A stretch of 64,000 nt of DNA, taken from NCBI RefSeq assembly GCF_004168285.1, contig NZ_SEWF01000022.1, positions 1-64,000 of the forward strand, given 5' to 3'. Shown here piece by piece: positions 9,274 through 17,543 of this stretch; within the stretch, counting starts at the first letter, position 1; each line of letters begins with the position of its first letter. The notes under the pieces were generated by a model. It was not told the DNA's origin. It did not search any database and worked only from the letters and a program-made list of their open reading frames with translations. The position numbers and the translations under genes were made by a program. This DNA comes from Emticicia agri. GTDB taxonomy: Bacteria; Bacteroidota; Bacteroidia; Cytophagales; Spirosomataceae.

Positions 9274-9312
9274 AATAATCGTGCAAATCCTTTCAGAAAC
9301 CTGCACATTTTT

Positions 9313-9816
9313 TTATTGAGTAGTCAGCAGGTTAATAATTTCTTTGTGTTGCGGGTATTCTTTTATCAGTTTTTCACGGCTGGCCATTTCAAAATCGGCA
9401 AAGCTAAAACCTGGAGCAACCGTACAACCAACCAATGAATAGCTGTTGGAGAGCGCAGGTTTGCTGCCAAACCATACACCTGCCGGAACCACCGCCTGAA
9501 AAACCTCTCCGTTTTCGGGGTTGTTACCCAATTTAAGGGTTCGTACAAAGCCCTGATGGTCGATGTAATAAACATTGAGTGGTGAGCCATCATAGAAATG
9601 CCACATTTCGTCAGACTGAATGCGGTGTAAGGTTGAAAACTGATGGCTTTCGAGCAAAAAATAAATTCCGGTACTAAAATTTCTTTCTCCCTCAAAACGT
9701 TTAGGAAGAGCATCATGAGGAATAGTTTCTGCCGAACGATAGGTTTCGGCAAAGTATCCACCCTCGGGGTGTGCCTGCAAGTGGTATTTTTCAACCCAAT
9801 ATCTGGCTGTTTTCAT
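9313..9816 (-). CDS. Cupin-family protein (DUF985 / Cupin_5)
   Basis: A 167-residue cytoplasmic beta-barrel protein. The opening HLQAHPEGGYFAETYRS and later IYFLLESHQFSTLHRIQSDEMWHFYDGSPL are the signatures of the DUF985 cupins. GVWFGSKP and GCTVAPGFSFADFEMA form the second cupin motif. Family members bind small ligands or sugars in a barrel, but the substrate here is unknown. It is monocistronic and diverges from gldG, sharing a 75-bp intergenic region. Confidence 0.88.
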   Translation of the reverse strand: MKTARYWVEKYHLQAHPEGGYFAETYRSAETIPHDALPKRFEGERNFSTGIYFLLESHQFSTLHRIQSDEMWHFYDGSPLNVYYIDHQGFVRTLKLGNNPENGEVFQAVVPAGVWFGSKPALSNSYSLVGCTVAPGFSFADFEMASREKLIKEYPQHKEIINLLTTQ

Positions 9817-9847
9817 ATTTAATGTGGAAATAGATGAATGAATATCT

Positions 9848-9855
9848 TATTTTTG
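9848..9855 (+). promoter_or_regulatory. -7 box for gldG
   Basis: TATTTTTG followed by GC, matching TAnnTTTG, 36 nt upstream of the gldG ATG at 9892. No TTG is present at the proper distance. Confidence 0.4.
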
Positions 9856-9891
9856 GCAAAATAAACAGAAAGCGTTCTCCTGAATATCTTA

Positions 9892-11553
9892 ATGAAAAGT
9901 AAATTTATAAAAATCCTCGCTATTGTTGGCGGAATCGTCTTGCTAAATGTACTGGCTTCTTTTGTATTCTTCCGTTTAGACCTCACCGAAGAAAAGCGGT
10001 ATTCTATCTCTGATGCTACCAAAACATTATTAGAAAATCTTGACAAAGAGATACTGATAAAGGTCTATTTGGATGGTGATGAATTGCCCGGCGGCTTTGA
10101 AAGACTCAAACGTGCAGTAAATGAAACCTTAGACGAATTTCAGGTATATGGAGGGACTAATATTGAGTTCAGGTCTATTAACCCTAATGCCGAAAATGAC
10201 ACTAAAAAACGGGAAGATTTTTATGCCCAGTTGATGAAAAAGGGTATGCAGCCCTCAAGAGTGATAGATAATAAAAATGGCCGTCAGGTAGAAAATATTA
10301 TTTTCCCTTATGCCTCAGTGAGTTATGAAGGCAAAGAAGTACCCGTGCAATTGTTGAAAGGAACAGAAGGAAGAACCGCACAAGAGAAACTAAATCAATC
10401 GTACGAAAACGTAGAGTATGAATTGGCAAATGCCATTCGGAAACTGACGTTGAAAGAAAAAAAGAAAATCGGACTATTGACTGAGTTTACTGACCTGAAA
10501 CCTCTCAATTTTGCCGACTTGATTACTTCTTTGCAGGAAAGGTATGACCTGTTTATTATTGATGCCAAACTTTCACCTACTTTTCAAGGGCTTGACGCAC
10601 TGATTTTACCGAAACCTACGCTTCCGGTTGATGATAGCACCAAATACAAAATTGACCAGTACATAATGAATGGTGGTAGAGCCTTGTTTTTTGTAGATGG
10701 TCTGAAAGTAGATTCAGTAAGTTTAGAAGGTACTTTTGCCCAGCCTTTAGAGTTGAACCTGACAGATTTATTCTTTAAATATGGGGTCAGAATCAACAGT
10801 AATATTGTGAAAGATGGTGCAAGTTCGGCGGCTATTCCGATGGTAGTAGGAAATATGGGCGATAGACCGAATATCCAACCAATTCCCTATCGATATTTTC
10901 CGGTGATTAACAATTTTGGCAAAAGCCTGATTACTAATAACCTTGACTTGATTTTCTGTAAATATGTAGCTTCTATTGATACGGTACAAGCGCCGGGTGT
11001 AAATAAAATTCCGTTGTTGATGACAACCCCTTATACCAAGGTATTAAATGCGCCAGCCTTAGTTACATATAACGAAGCTCGTACCGAAACCAACCAGGAA
11101 GAGTATAATGATGGCGTAAAAACCATAGCTTATTTGTTAGAAGGTAAATTTGAATCTCTGTATAAAAACCGCCTGTTGCCCTCTGACTCTCAATATAAAT
11201 CATTCAAGGCTGAAAGTGTGCCTACTAAAATGCTGGTTTGTTCAGACGGTGATTTAATTGTAAATGATTTGAGCCCTAAAACGGGTAACCCGTTACCATT
11301 AGGTTTTGATAAAACTACCCAGCATATATTTGGCAACAAAGATTTTGTGATGAATGCCATTGATTATATGATTGATGAAAATGGTGTAATACAGGCACGT
11401 GGAAAGGAAGTGAAACTACGCCCGTTAGACAAACTACGCACCCGTGACGAACGAACCAAATGGCAGATTATCAATATTGTTCTGCCTTTGGGAGTAGTTA
11501 TCTTATTTGGCGTGATTTTATATATGTTACGCAAAAGAAAATTTGCCTATTAA
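9892..11553 (+). CDS. gldG: Gliding-motility ABC transporter component GldG
   Basis: A 553-residue membrane protein. It has one N-terminal helix (residues 7-28), the family motif RLDLTEEKRYSISDATKTLLENL, and a large extracytoplasmic domain. A C-terminal helix (about 527-547) ends in basic residues. In Flavobacterium johnsoniae GldG works with the permease GldF and the ATPase GldA, an ABC system needed for gliding in that species. Here the preceding gene is an unrelated divergent cupin and the following one a small convergent membrane protein, so gldF is not adjacent. The protein is not fused to GldF either. Gene identity is strong; the missing partner is the oddity. Confidence 0.9.
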   Translation: MKSKFIKILAIVGGIVLLNVLASFVFFRLDLTEEKRYSISDATKTLLENLDKEILIKVYLDGDELPGGFERLKRAVNETLDEFQVYGGTNIEFRSINPNAENDTKKREDFYAQLMKKGMQPSRVIDNKNGRQVENIIFPYASVSYEGKEVPVQLLKGTEGRTAQEKLNQSYENVEYELANAIRKLTLKEKKKIGLLTEFTDLKPLNFADLITSLQERYDLFIIDAKLSPTFQGLDALILPKPTLPVDDSTKYKIDQYIMNGGRALFFVDGLKVDSVSLEGTFAQPLELNLTDLFFKYGVRINSNIVKDGASSAAIPMVVGNMGDRPNIQPIPYRYFPVINNFGKSLITNNLDLIFCKYVASIDTVQAPGVNKIPLLMTTPYTKVLNAPALVTYNEARTETNQEEYNDGVKTIAYLLEGKFESLYKNRLLPSDSQYKSFKAESVPTKMLVCSDGDLIVNDLSPKTGNPLPLGFDKTTQHIFGNKDFVMNAIDYMIDENGVIQARGKEVKLRPLDKLRTRDERTKWQIINIVLPLGVVILFGVILYMLRKRKFAY

Positions 11554-11579
11554 AAGGTCTGCCAATACCTTATCGGCTG

Positions 11580-11762
11580 TTATTTTCCTTTGGGTTTCTT
11601 TACAAGAAAAAAAACAGTCATTAAGAAGGTTAATATATAGACAATGGCTAATGCCGGTTTTTCGAATCTTAGATTTTTAAAATCGAAGTCTTTATAAATG
11701 GCCACTCCTATAATGATTGCTATAATTAAGAGGGGAAATGATAGTCCTTTTTTATTGTTCAC
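11580..11762 (-). CDS. Small two-helix membrane protein
   Basis: A 60-residue protein starting at a GTG (11762), reading VNNKKGLSFPLLIIAIIIG. It has two membrane helices (about residues 8-20 and 33-52) and a lysine-rich end, KKPKGK. The same frame is open upstream to an ATG at 11870. The promoter at 11802-11831 would start transcription near 11795, so the longer N-terminus would not be transcribed from it, and its composition looks non-coding. I recognise no family. It is convergent with gldG. Confidence 0.6.
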   Translation of the reverse strand: MNNKKGLSFPLLIIAIIIGVAIYKDFDFKNLRFEKPALAIVYILTFLMTVFFLVKKPKGK

Positions 11763-11801
11763 AAGATTACTATTTTGTTCTGATAATGATGGTTGTGGTT
11801 G

Positions 11802-11831
11802 CAAAAATAAGCATAACTGAAGTTTATGCAA
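11802..11831 (-). promoter_or_regulatory. Promoter of the small membrane protein gene
   Basis: On the minus strand: TTG at 11831-11829, a 19-nt spacer, and TATTTTTG at 11809-11802, a full match to the Bacteroidota consensus. It decides the GTG start at 11762 over the ATG at 11870, which lies upstream of the promoter. Confidence 0.6.
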
Positions 11832-12156
11832 AAAAGCATTCCGATAATTGATAGTTTTTTCTCTTTTCATAAAGTAATTCGGAAGCCTCTATCTTATAAA
11901 ACAACAGGCCGACAAACAGGAGAAATGAAATAAAAATCATCCTATTTCTCTGCTTTTTTTAACTTTGCACCACTAAACTATAAGGTAATCAGATAAAAAC
12001 AAGTGCCATAAGTACCCTTATAAAATCGGTACAGGTATTAATTCTTCATCTGGCAAGCCACTAATTTTTAAAATTCCTATTATTTTTTTCTGAAAAAAGT
12101 ACTACTTTTAAACTCTAAATTCATTTTTCTCATCTTCTATTTACGACCGGTTAAAC
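11832..12156. other. Intergenic region upstream of the GMC operon
   Basis: No gene is seen in these 325 bases. The right part is the leader of the GMC operon. A TAACTTTG box at 11960-11967 fits the -7 consensus but lies about 190 nt upstream of the ATG, with no clear TTG partner. It is immediately preceded by an imperfect hairpin (GAGAAAT with ATTTCTC, about 11920-11950) and a T-run, which would also pass for a terminator. Confidence 0.35.
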
Positions 12157-13905
12157 ATGAACCTATTCGAAATTAAAGAGCAACCTAAAGTCTATGATGT
12201 GGTAATTGTAGGCTCTGGTGCAGGTGGCGGTATGGCAGCATACCAACTCACTAAAGCTGGTGCAAAGGTTTGCTTATTAGAGGCAGGTGGTTACTTCGAC
12301 CCTGCGGATCCTAAATATATCACACAATTAAAAAACCCTTGGGAATCTCCTCGTCGTGGAGCCAGTACACGTACCCGTCCGTTTGGTGATTTCGATGCTG
12401 CCTGGGGTGGTTGGGACATCGAAGGCGAGCAATATACAGCTATGCCCGGCACACAGTTCCGTTGGTTCCGCTCAAGAATGTTGGGTGGTAGAACCAACCA
12501 CTGGGGACGGATTTCGATGCGTTTCGGTCCTGATGATTTCCGCAGAGGTTCTATGACAGGTATCGGTGATGACTGGCCTACAAGTTATGAAGATTACGCA
12601 CCCTATTATGATAAAGTAGATAGACTAATTGGTTTGTTCGGTACAAAAGAAGGTATCCGTAACGAACCGGATGGAATCTTCTTACCTCCGCCAAAACCAC
12701 GTCTGCATGAGTTGATGCTGAAAAAAGCGGCTGGTAGTATCGGTATTCCGGTAATCCCGTCTCGTATGGCGATGTTGACCAAGCCTATCAACGATTCACG
12801 TGGGGCTTGTTTCTATTGTGCGCAATGTGGACGTGCCTGTCAGGCTTATGCCGACTTCTCGTCATCGTCAGTACTATGTATTCCTGCGGCTAAAACGGGT
12901 AACCTGACCTTGATTAACAATGCGATGGTAAGAGAGGTATTGACTGACCCGAATACAGGGCTTTCAACAGGGGTTTCTTATGTAAATAAATTGGATTTAA
13001 AAGAGTATTCAATCAAAGGTAAGATTGTCATCTTAGCAGCAAGTACCTGTGAAACTGCCCGTATTATGCTTAACTCTAAATCGCCAAGATTTGCGAGAGG
13101 TTTGGCGAATGACAGCGGTGTAATCGGTAAATACCTGAACGATTCAACAGGTGCAAGCCGTTCGGCATTTATTCCTGCCTTGATGGATCGTAAACGCTAC
13201 AACGAAGATGGTGTGGGTGGTATGCACGTATTTACACCTTGGTGGGTAGATAATAGCAAATTGGATTTCCCACGTGGTTACCATATTGAGTATGGCGGTG
13301 GTATGGGTATGCCTGGCTTTGGCTTCGGTGGCGGCATTGAGCGTGTAAACGGACTTTTCCCAGATAGAAACGGTAATAAGAAAAAAGCAGGGGGCTACGG
13401 TGTAGCACTGAAAGACGATATTCGTCGTACTTACGGTGCTTATATCGGTATGGCAGGTCGTGGAGAGCCTATTCCATTGGAGTCGAACTATTGTGAGATT
13501 GATCCGAATAGTGTGGATAAATACGGTATTCCAACGTTACGTTACCACTATAAATGGAGCGAAAACGAAATCAAACAAGCCAAACACATGCAGGATACTT
13601 TCGAACAGATTATCCATGCCATGGGTGGTATTCCAATGGGTAGAAAACCTGATGCAAGCAATAACTATGGTTTAGCTCAACCGGGTGAAATCATTCACGA
13701 AGTAGGAACTGTACGTATGGGTAACGACCCTAAAAAATCGGCTCTGAACGGCTGGCAACAAGCCCACGATGTGAAAAACCTATTTGTAGTAGATGCGGCT
13801 CCGTTTGTATCGCAAGGCGATAAAAACGTAACGTGGACAATCCTTGCCAGTTCGTGGCGTACATCTGATTATATCATGGAACAGGTAAAAGCAAAAAATA
13901 TTTAA
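12157..13905 (+). CDS. GMC-family FAD-dependent sugar/alcohol dehydrogenase
   Basis: A 582-residue flavoenzyme that would oxidise a sugar or polyol hydroxyl. The N-terminal FAD-binding motif is VVIVGSGAGGGMAAYQL (about residues 11-27). The second GMC signature is near MLGGRTNHWGRISMRF, and the C-terminal block GTVRMGNDP...VDAAPF is intact. Cysteines 218, 221, 224 and 228 (ACFYCAQCGRAC) include the C-x5-C-x3-C spacing that I recall holding the 3Fe-4S cluster in bacterial FAD-dependent glucose dehydrogenases. The next gene is the matching small subunit. No cytochrome subunit is nearby, so the electron acceptor and substrate are unknown. Confidence 0.9.
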   Translation: MNLFEIKEQPKVYDVVIVGSGAGGGMAAYQLTKAGAKVCLLEAGGYFDPADPKYITQLKNPWESPRRGASTRTRPFGDFDAAWGGWDIEGEQYTAMPGTQFRWFRSRMLGGRTNHWGRISMRFGPDDFRRGSMTGIGDDWPTSYEDYAPYYDKVDRLIGLFGTKEGIRNEPDGIFLPPPKPRLHELMLKKAAGSIGIPVIPSRMAMLTKPINDSRGACFYCAQCGRACQAYADFSSSSVLCIPAAKTGNLTLINNAMVREVLTDPNTGLSTGVSYVNKLDLKEYSIKGKIVILAASTCETARIMLNSKSPRFARGLANDSGVIGKYLNDSTGASRSAFIPALMDRKRYNEDGVGGMHVFTPWWVDNSKLDFPRGYHIEYGGGMGMPGFGFGGGIERVNGLFPDRNGNKKKAGGYGVALKDDIRRTYGAYIGMAGRGEPIPLESNYCEIDPNSVDKYGIPTLRYHYKWSENEIKQAKHMQDTFEQIIHAMGGIPMGRKPDASNNYGLAQPGEIIHEVGTVRMGNDPKKSALNGWQQAHDVKNLFVVDAAPFVSQGDKNVTWTILASSWRTSDYIMEQVKAKNI

Positions 13906-13923
13906 TAAAACCATTTTCCGAAC

Positions 13924-14559
13924 ATGAAACGTAGAGACACATTAAAAGCACTTTCATTGAGCTCGTTGGGAATGGCTGTTTTACCAACCACCGACCTCGT
14001 AGCAGCACCACCGGATCCGAAGCCGTTTAAAACAACACCGGCTCGTATTCCGGAAGAAATAGAAAGAGATAAAAAGATAATGGCTGATAAATTCCTGACT
14101 CCGGCGGAATTGGCTACTATCGGCATTTTAGCAGATATTATTATTCCGGCAGAAGGTAAGTCTGGGAGTGCAACCCAGGCAGGCGTACCTGCTTTTATCG
14201 ATTTTATCGTAAAAGATATGCCACAATATCAGACACCCATCAGAGGTGGTTTAAGATGGCTGGATAACCATAGCACCAAACGCTTCGGTAAATCTTTTGC
14301 AGGCATTACGCCTAAACAACGTATCGAAATAGTAGAAGATATTGCTTATCCGGACGATGTAAAACCGGAGTTCAGTCATGGGGCAGCGTTTTTCTCACAA
14401 ATCCGGAATCTGACCGTAACGGGCTTCTATACAACCCGTATGGGCTTTGATGATTTAGGATATATGGGTAATACGCCTAACGACTGGCAAGGTGTACCGC
14501 AAGACGTATTAGATAAATACGGCTTGAAGTATGATCCGATTTATGATAAAAAGGATTGA
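13924..14559 (+). CDS. Gluconate 2-dehydrogenase subunit 3-family protein
   Basis: A 211-residue small subunit of a GMC dehydrogenase, starting 18 nt after the catalytic gene. The N-terminus MKRRDTLKALSLSSLGMAVL has a twin-arginine-like pair and a hydrophobic stretch, consistent with Tat export carrying the folded flavoprotein partner across the membrane. The body contains LTPAELATIGILADIIIPAE and GVPAFIDFIVKDMPQ, typical of the gluconate_2-dh3 family. In known relatives this subunit is needed for maturation and export of the large one. A strong terminator follows. Confidence 0.88.
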   Translation: MKRRDTLKALSLSSLGMAVLPTTDLVAAPPDPKPFKTTPARIPEEIERDKKIMADKFLTPAELATIGILADIIIPAEGKSGSATQAGVPAFIDFIVKDMPQYQTPIRGGLRWLDNHSTKRFGKSFAGITPKQRIEIVEDIAYPDDVKPEFSHGAAFFSQIRNLTVTGFYTTRMGFDDLGYMGNTPNDWQGVPQDVLDKYGLKYDPIYDKKD

Positions 14560-14580
14560 TAAATAGCAGCCTATAAAATG

Positions 14581-14612
14581 AAAGCCCTGAAAGAATATCT
14601 TTCAGGGCTTTT
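14581..14612 (+). terminator. Terminator of the GMC operon
   Basis: AAAGCCCTGAAAG (14581-14593) pairs with CTTTCAGGGCTTT across a 5-nt loop and ends in TTTT. A textbook Rho-independent terminator, 21 nt after the stop codon. Confidence 0.88.
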
Positions 14613-14615
14613 GCA

Positions 14616-14682
14616 TGTATCACGATTTTTCAAATCGTGTCGTGTAGCAACTATAAAATACGATTTGAAAAATCGTGATACA
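14616..14682. repeat. Dispersed palindromic element, copy 1
   Basis: A 67-bp palindrome. The 23-nt left arm (14616-14638, core CACGATTTTTCAAATCG) is the exact reverse complement of the right arm (14660-14682), separated by 21 bp. Each arm contains its own smaller hairpin (CACGATTT with AAATCGTG). An element with identical arms occurs at 53050-53120. It lies between convergent genes and ends 4 bp from the stop codon of the serB-serA fusion. It may serve as that gene's terminator or be a REP/MITE-like mobile repeat. Confidence 0.88.
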
Positions 14683-14686
14683 ACTA

Positions 14687-16579
14687 TCAATACAACATCC
14701 TAAACCGAATCGTTTCTTCAATATCCTTAATCTCCTGCACAAACTCATCGGTATAGCCTTTGTCAATATCCATAATCACATAACCGATTTTTTCGTTGGT
14801 TTTCAGGTATTGACCGTTGATATTAATCGCATGTTTGGCAAATATATTATTGATTTTTGCCAGTATACCTGGTACATTAGTATGGATATGTAATAAGCGG
14901 TGAGAATCTTTCAATAACGGCAATTGCAGTTCAGGGAAGTTGACACTGCCTGTAGTACTACCATTATTCATAAACTCTAACAAACGCTCCGGTACATAAT
15001 GCCCGATACTCTCCTGTGCTTCTTCTGTACTGCCACCAATATGTGGAGTCAGAATTACATTAGGCAAACCTCTTAATTCATTGATAAACTCTTCGTTATT
15101 GGTTTTAGGCTCATACGGAAACACATCAATTCCGGCACCTGCTACTTTGCCCTCTTTAATAGCCTCTACCAAAGCAGGTACATCAACTACATGCCCACGA
15201 GCCAGATTCAGGAATATTACCCCTTTCTTCATCAACTCAAACTCACGCTTGCCAAAAATATTGGTATTATCTTTACGGCCATCAATGTGCATACTCACTA
15301 CATCGGCTACCCGAAGCACTTCATCTAATGAGCGGCATTTTTTGGCGTTCCCGATAGGCATTTTATCTACAATATCGTAGAAGTACACTTCCATACCCAA
15401 AGCCTCTCCAATAACCGATAGTTGCGTACCAATATGTCCATAGCCTATCAAACCTAATTTTTTTCCACGAACCTCAAAACTGTTATTGGCCGATTTATCC
15501 CATTTACCTGCGTGCATACCGATGCTTTTCTCGGGGATATTACGGATAAGCATAATCATTTCCCCAACGGCCAGCTCTACTACCGAACGGGTATTGCTGT
15601 AAGGGGCATTGAAAACGGCGATTCCTTTCTCAGTACTTGCTTTTAAATCAATCTGGTTGGTACCAATACAGAAAGCCCCGATAATCATCAATTTATCGGC
15701 ATTCTCTAATACTTTTCTCGTAACATTGGTTTTTGAGCGAATACCTAAAATAGAAACCCCTTTGATTTTCTCTGCCAGTTCGGCTTCGTCCATCGCTCCT
15801 TTATGAAACTCTACATCAAAGCCTTCATATTTAAAAGATTCCACCGCTACAGAATGTACATTCTCTAACAAAAGTACTTTGATACGGCTTTTAGGATAAG
15901 ACTGGCTACGAGGCAGTTTATTGAGGTATAAGAACTCGTCTAATGAAGGTACTACATGGTCAGCTTTGGCCACCACTTTTTCACGCTCCACATTTTCTGT
16001 AAAAGCATAGAAACGATTAGCTAACCCCGATGCTCTTAGCTCATAATCGGTATAACCATCGCCAATAGCATATACATCACCATCAAGATTTAATGAGCTT
16101 AAGAGTTTTACTTTGCCTTTTTCGTGAGCTAATACGTTGGTATCGTCCACACCTGTAATATTTCCTTCCTCATCAAACTGAAAAGTATTGGCATAAACAT
16201 TCTCTTCTTTCAGACCTAACTCTTTTACAATCGGTACAATAAATTCTTTAAAACCGCCCGAAACTACTAAAATATTATCGGCAAATTCACGGAGGAACTT
16301 CTCATTTCGCTGAAAAGAATCTGTTACTTTGGTATGCAGAAAATCAACTAATTTATCGATATGTGCACGATTGGCTTTCAGTAAGTCAATTCTTCTGCTG
16401 AGGGCTTCAGAAAATGAAATCTCGCCATTCATGCCCATTTCGGTCAGTTTTCTTATTTCGCCTACAATTTTTTCCTGATTTGGGTTGCCTGCGAGGGCAA
16501 TATTGGCTAACTCGTCGAGTCCTTCTACTTTCGTAAAAGTACTATCGAAATCTATAATAAAATAAGGATTATTACTCAT
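14687..16579 (-). CDS. Phosphoserine phosphatase-phosphoglycerate dehydrogenase fusion
   Basis: A 630-residue protein joining two enzymes of the phosphorylated serine pathway. Residues 1-225 are a HAD phosphatase of SerB type: IIDFDSTFTKVEGLDE with catalytic D10 and D12, VVSGGFKEFI as motif II, and AIGDGYTDYEL as motif IV. Residues 233-550 are a D-3-phosphoglycerate dehydrogenase (SerA) with the NAD-binding GLIGYGHIG at 376-384. The SerA part also carries LNLARGHVVD and TPHIGGSTEEAQ. Residues 555-630 form an ACT-type regulatory domain with HTNVPGILAKINNIFA. The first and last steps of serine synthesis are thus linked, leaving SerC to be supplied elsewhere. No phosphoserine aminotransferase gene is in the window. 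Confidence 0.92.
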   Translation of the reverse strand: MSNNPYFIIDFDSTFTKVEGLDELANIALAGNPNQEKIVGEIRKLTEMGMNGEISFSEALSRRIDLLKANRAHIDKLVDFLHTKVTDSFQRNEKFLREFADNILVVSGGFKEFIVPIVKELGLKEENVYANTFQFDEEGNITGVDDTNVLAHEKGKVKLLSSLNLDGDVYAIGDGYTDYELRASGLANRFYAFTENVEREKVVAKADHVVPSLDEFLYLNKLPRSQSYPKSRIKVLLLENVHSVAVESFKYEGFDVEFHKGAMDEAELAEKIKGVSILGIRSKTNVTRKVLENADKLMIIGAFCIGTNQIDLKASTEKGIAVFNAPYSNTRSVVELAVGEMIMLIRNIPEKSIGMHAGKWDKSANNSFEVRGKKLGLIGYGHIGTQLSVIGEALGMEVYFYDIVDKMPIGNAKKCRSLDEVLRVADVVSMHIDGRKDNTNIFGKREFELMKKGVIFLNLARGHVVDVPALVEAIKEGKVAGAGIDVFPYEPKTNNEEFINELRGLPNVILTPHIGGSTEEAQESIGHYVPERLLEFMNNGSTTGSVNFPELQLPLLKDSHRLLHIHTNVPGILAKINNIFAKHAININGQYLKTNEKIGYVIMDIDKGYTDEFVQEIKDIEETIRFRMLY

Positions 16580-16635
16580 GAATCAAAAAACGCTATAATA
16601 GGTATGAATGCTAAAAGTATGATTGTTAAAAATAT

Positions 16636-17166
16636 TTATTCCGGATTCTCCAAAGCAATCTTGATATGTTCCAGATGATGCACGCAGTGCCATGCTGCCA
16701 TGTGTAGGGCTTGCGCTAAAGTCAGATTTATCTGACGACCTACATGGAAGAAAGTTCTATTAAAGTCTTCAGAGGACATCGTTTTCAATAAATGTGTCCA
16801 TCTTTTATGGGTAGCTTCCAATAACAAAAGGGCATCGGCTAATGGCACAGATGGTACTTCGGGGTTGTTTGCCCAACCATTGATATTAGGCCCGAAACCC
16901 TGTGGATTATCTTCACAAAGTGCCTGTTTGAAACGGGCAAAATGCAGAATGTGCATATCAGAAATATGAACTACTAAAGTATGGATACTCCAACCTCCTT
17001 CACGATACGACTTTGCTAATTCGTCTGCAGAGAGATGCTTTGTCAATTGCTCATACTTAGCCGGATATTGTTCAATAATGACAATATTCTGCGCTATTAC
17101 TTCTGCAGAATAGCTGTTCTCCGGTATCCATTTACCGATAGGAAACTTGCGCTCTTCGAGAGTCAT
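16636..17166 (-). CDS. DinB/YfiT-family putative metal-dependent hydrolase
   Basis: A 176-residue four-helix-bundle protein. The start at 17166 (MTLEERKFPIGKWIPE) matches the usual YfiT N-terminus better than the longer ATG at 17217. Metal-binding histidines are visible in EGGWSIHTLVVHISDMH (about residue 60) and AWHCVHHLEHI (about 160). This family includes bacillithiol S-transferases and related thiol enzymes. No bacillithiol biosynthesis gene is in the window, so the thiol substrate is unproven. It lies 56 nt upstream of the serine fusion gene on the same strand. Confidence 0.82.
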   Translation of the reverse strand: MTLEERKFPIGKWIPENSYSAEVIAQNIVIIEQYPAKYEQLTKHLSADELAKSYREGGWSIHTLVVHISDMHILHFARFKQALCEDNPQGFGPNINGWANNPEVPSVPLADALLLLEATHKRWTHLLKTMSSEDFNRTFFHVGRQINLTLAQALHMAAWHCVHHLEHIKIALENPE

Positions 17167-17330
17167 TGCTTTAGGGAGGTTTTGTTGCAAACTCAAATTT
17201 ACAGAACTATCAAACAAGTAAATAGAACTAAGCTATTGATTTTCAACAATTAAACAAATAGTCAAGAATTTTCTTGATATAATACAAAATATCAATAGTT
17301 GATGAAGAAGATATGCAAATATAGTAAATT

Positions 17331-17540
17331 TTATGGAACCGGGTCGTATCCATGACCGCCCCAGGGATGGCAACGACCAATGCGCTTGACAGTAAGTAAT
17401 AAGCCCTTGAAAAAACCATATTTCTGAAATGCTTCTACTGAGTATTGAGAGCAGGTAGGTGTGTAACGGCAGGAAGCAGGAAACCAGGGAGAAATACCGA
17501 CCTGATACAGACGCACTAAAAATATGGCAATGTATTTCAT
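17331..17540 (-). CDS. yidD: Membrane protein insertion efficiency factor YidD
   Basis: A 69-residue protein with the complete YidD signature: an N-terminal amphipathic helix ([17 protein letters not shown]), [19 protein letters not shown], and [17 protein letters not shown]. It assists YidC in membrane protein insertion. The start is 3 nt after the porT-like stop codon, so translation is probably coupled. In most bacteria yidD sits with rnpA and yidC; here it is attached to ubiE and a porT-like gene instead. Confidence 0.95.
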   Translation of the reverse strand: MKYIAIFLVRLYQVGISPWFPASCRYTPTCSQYSVEAFQKYGFFKGLLLTVKRIGRCHPWGGHGYDPVP

Positions 17541-17543
17541 GAT

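Noticed and set aside
9366-9794. A 142-codon minus-strand ORF overlapping the cupin gene in another frame.
   Set aside because: The cupin frame has the full DUF985 signature, so the second frame is coincidental.
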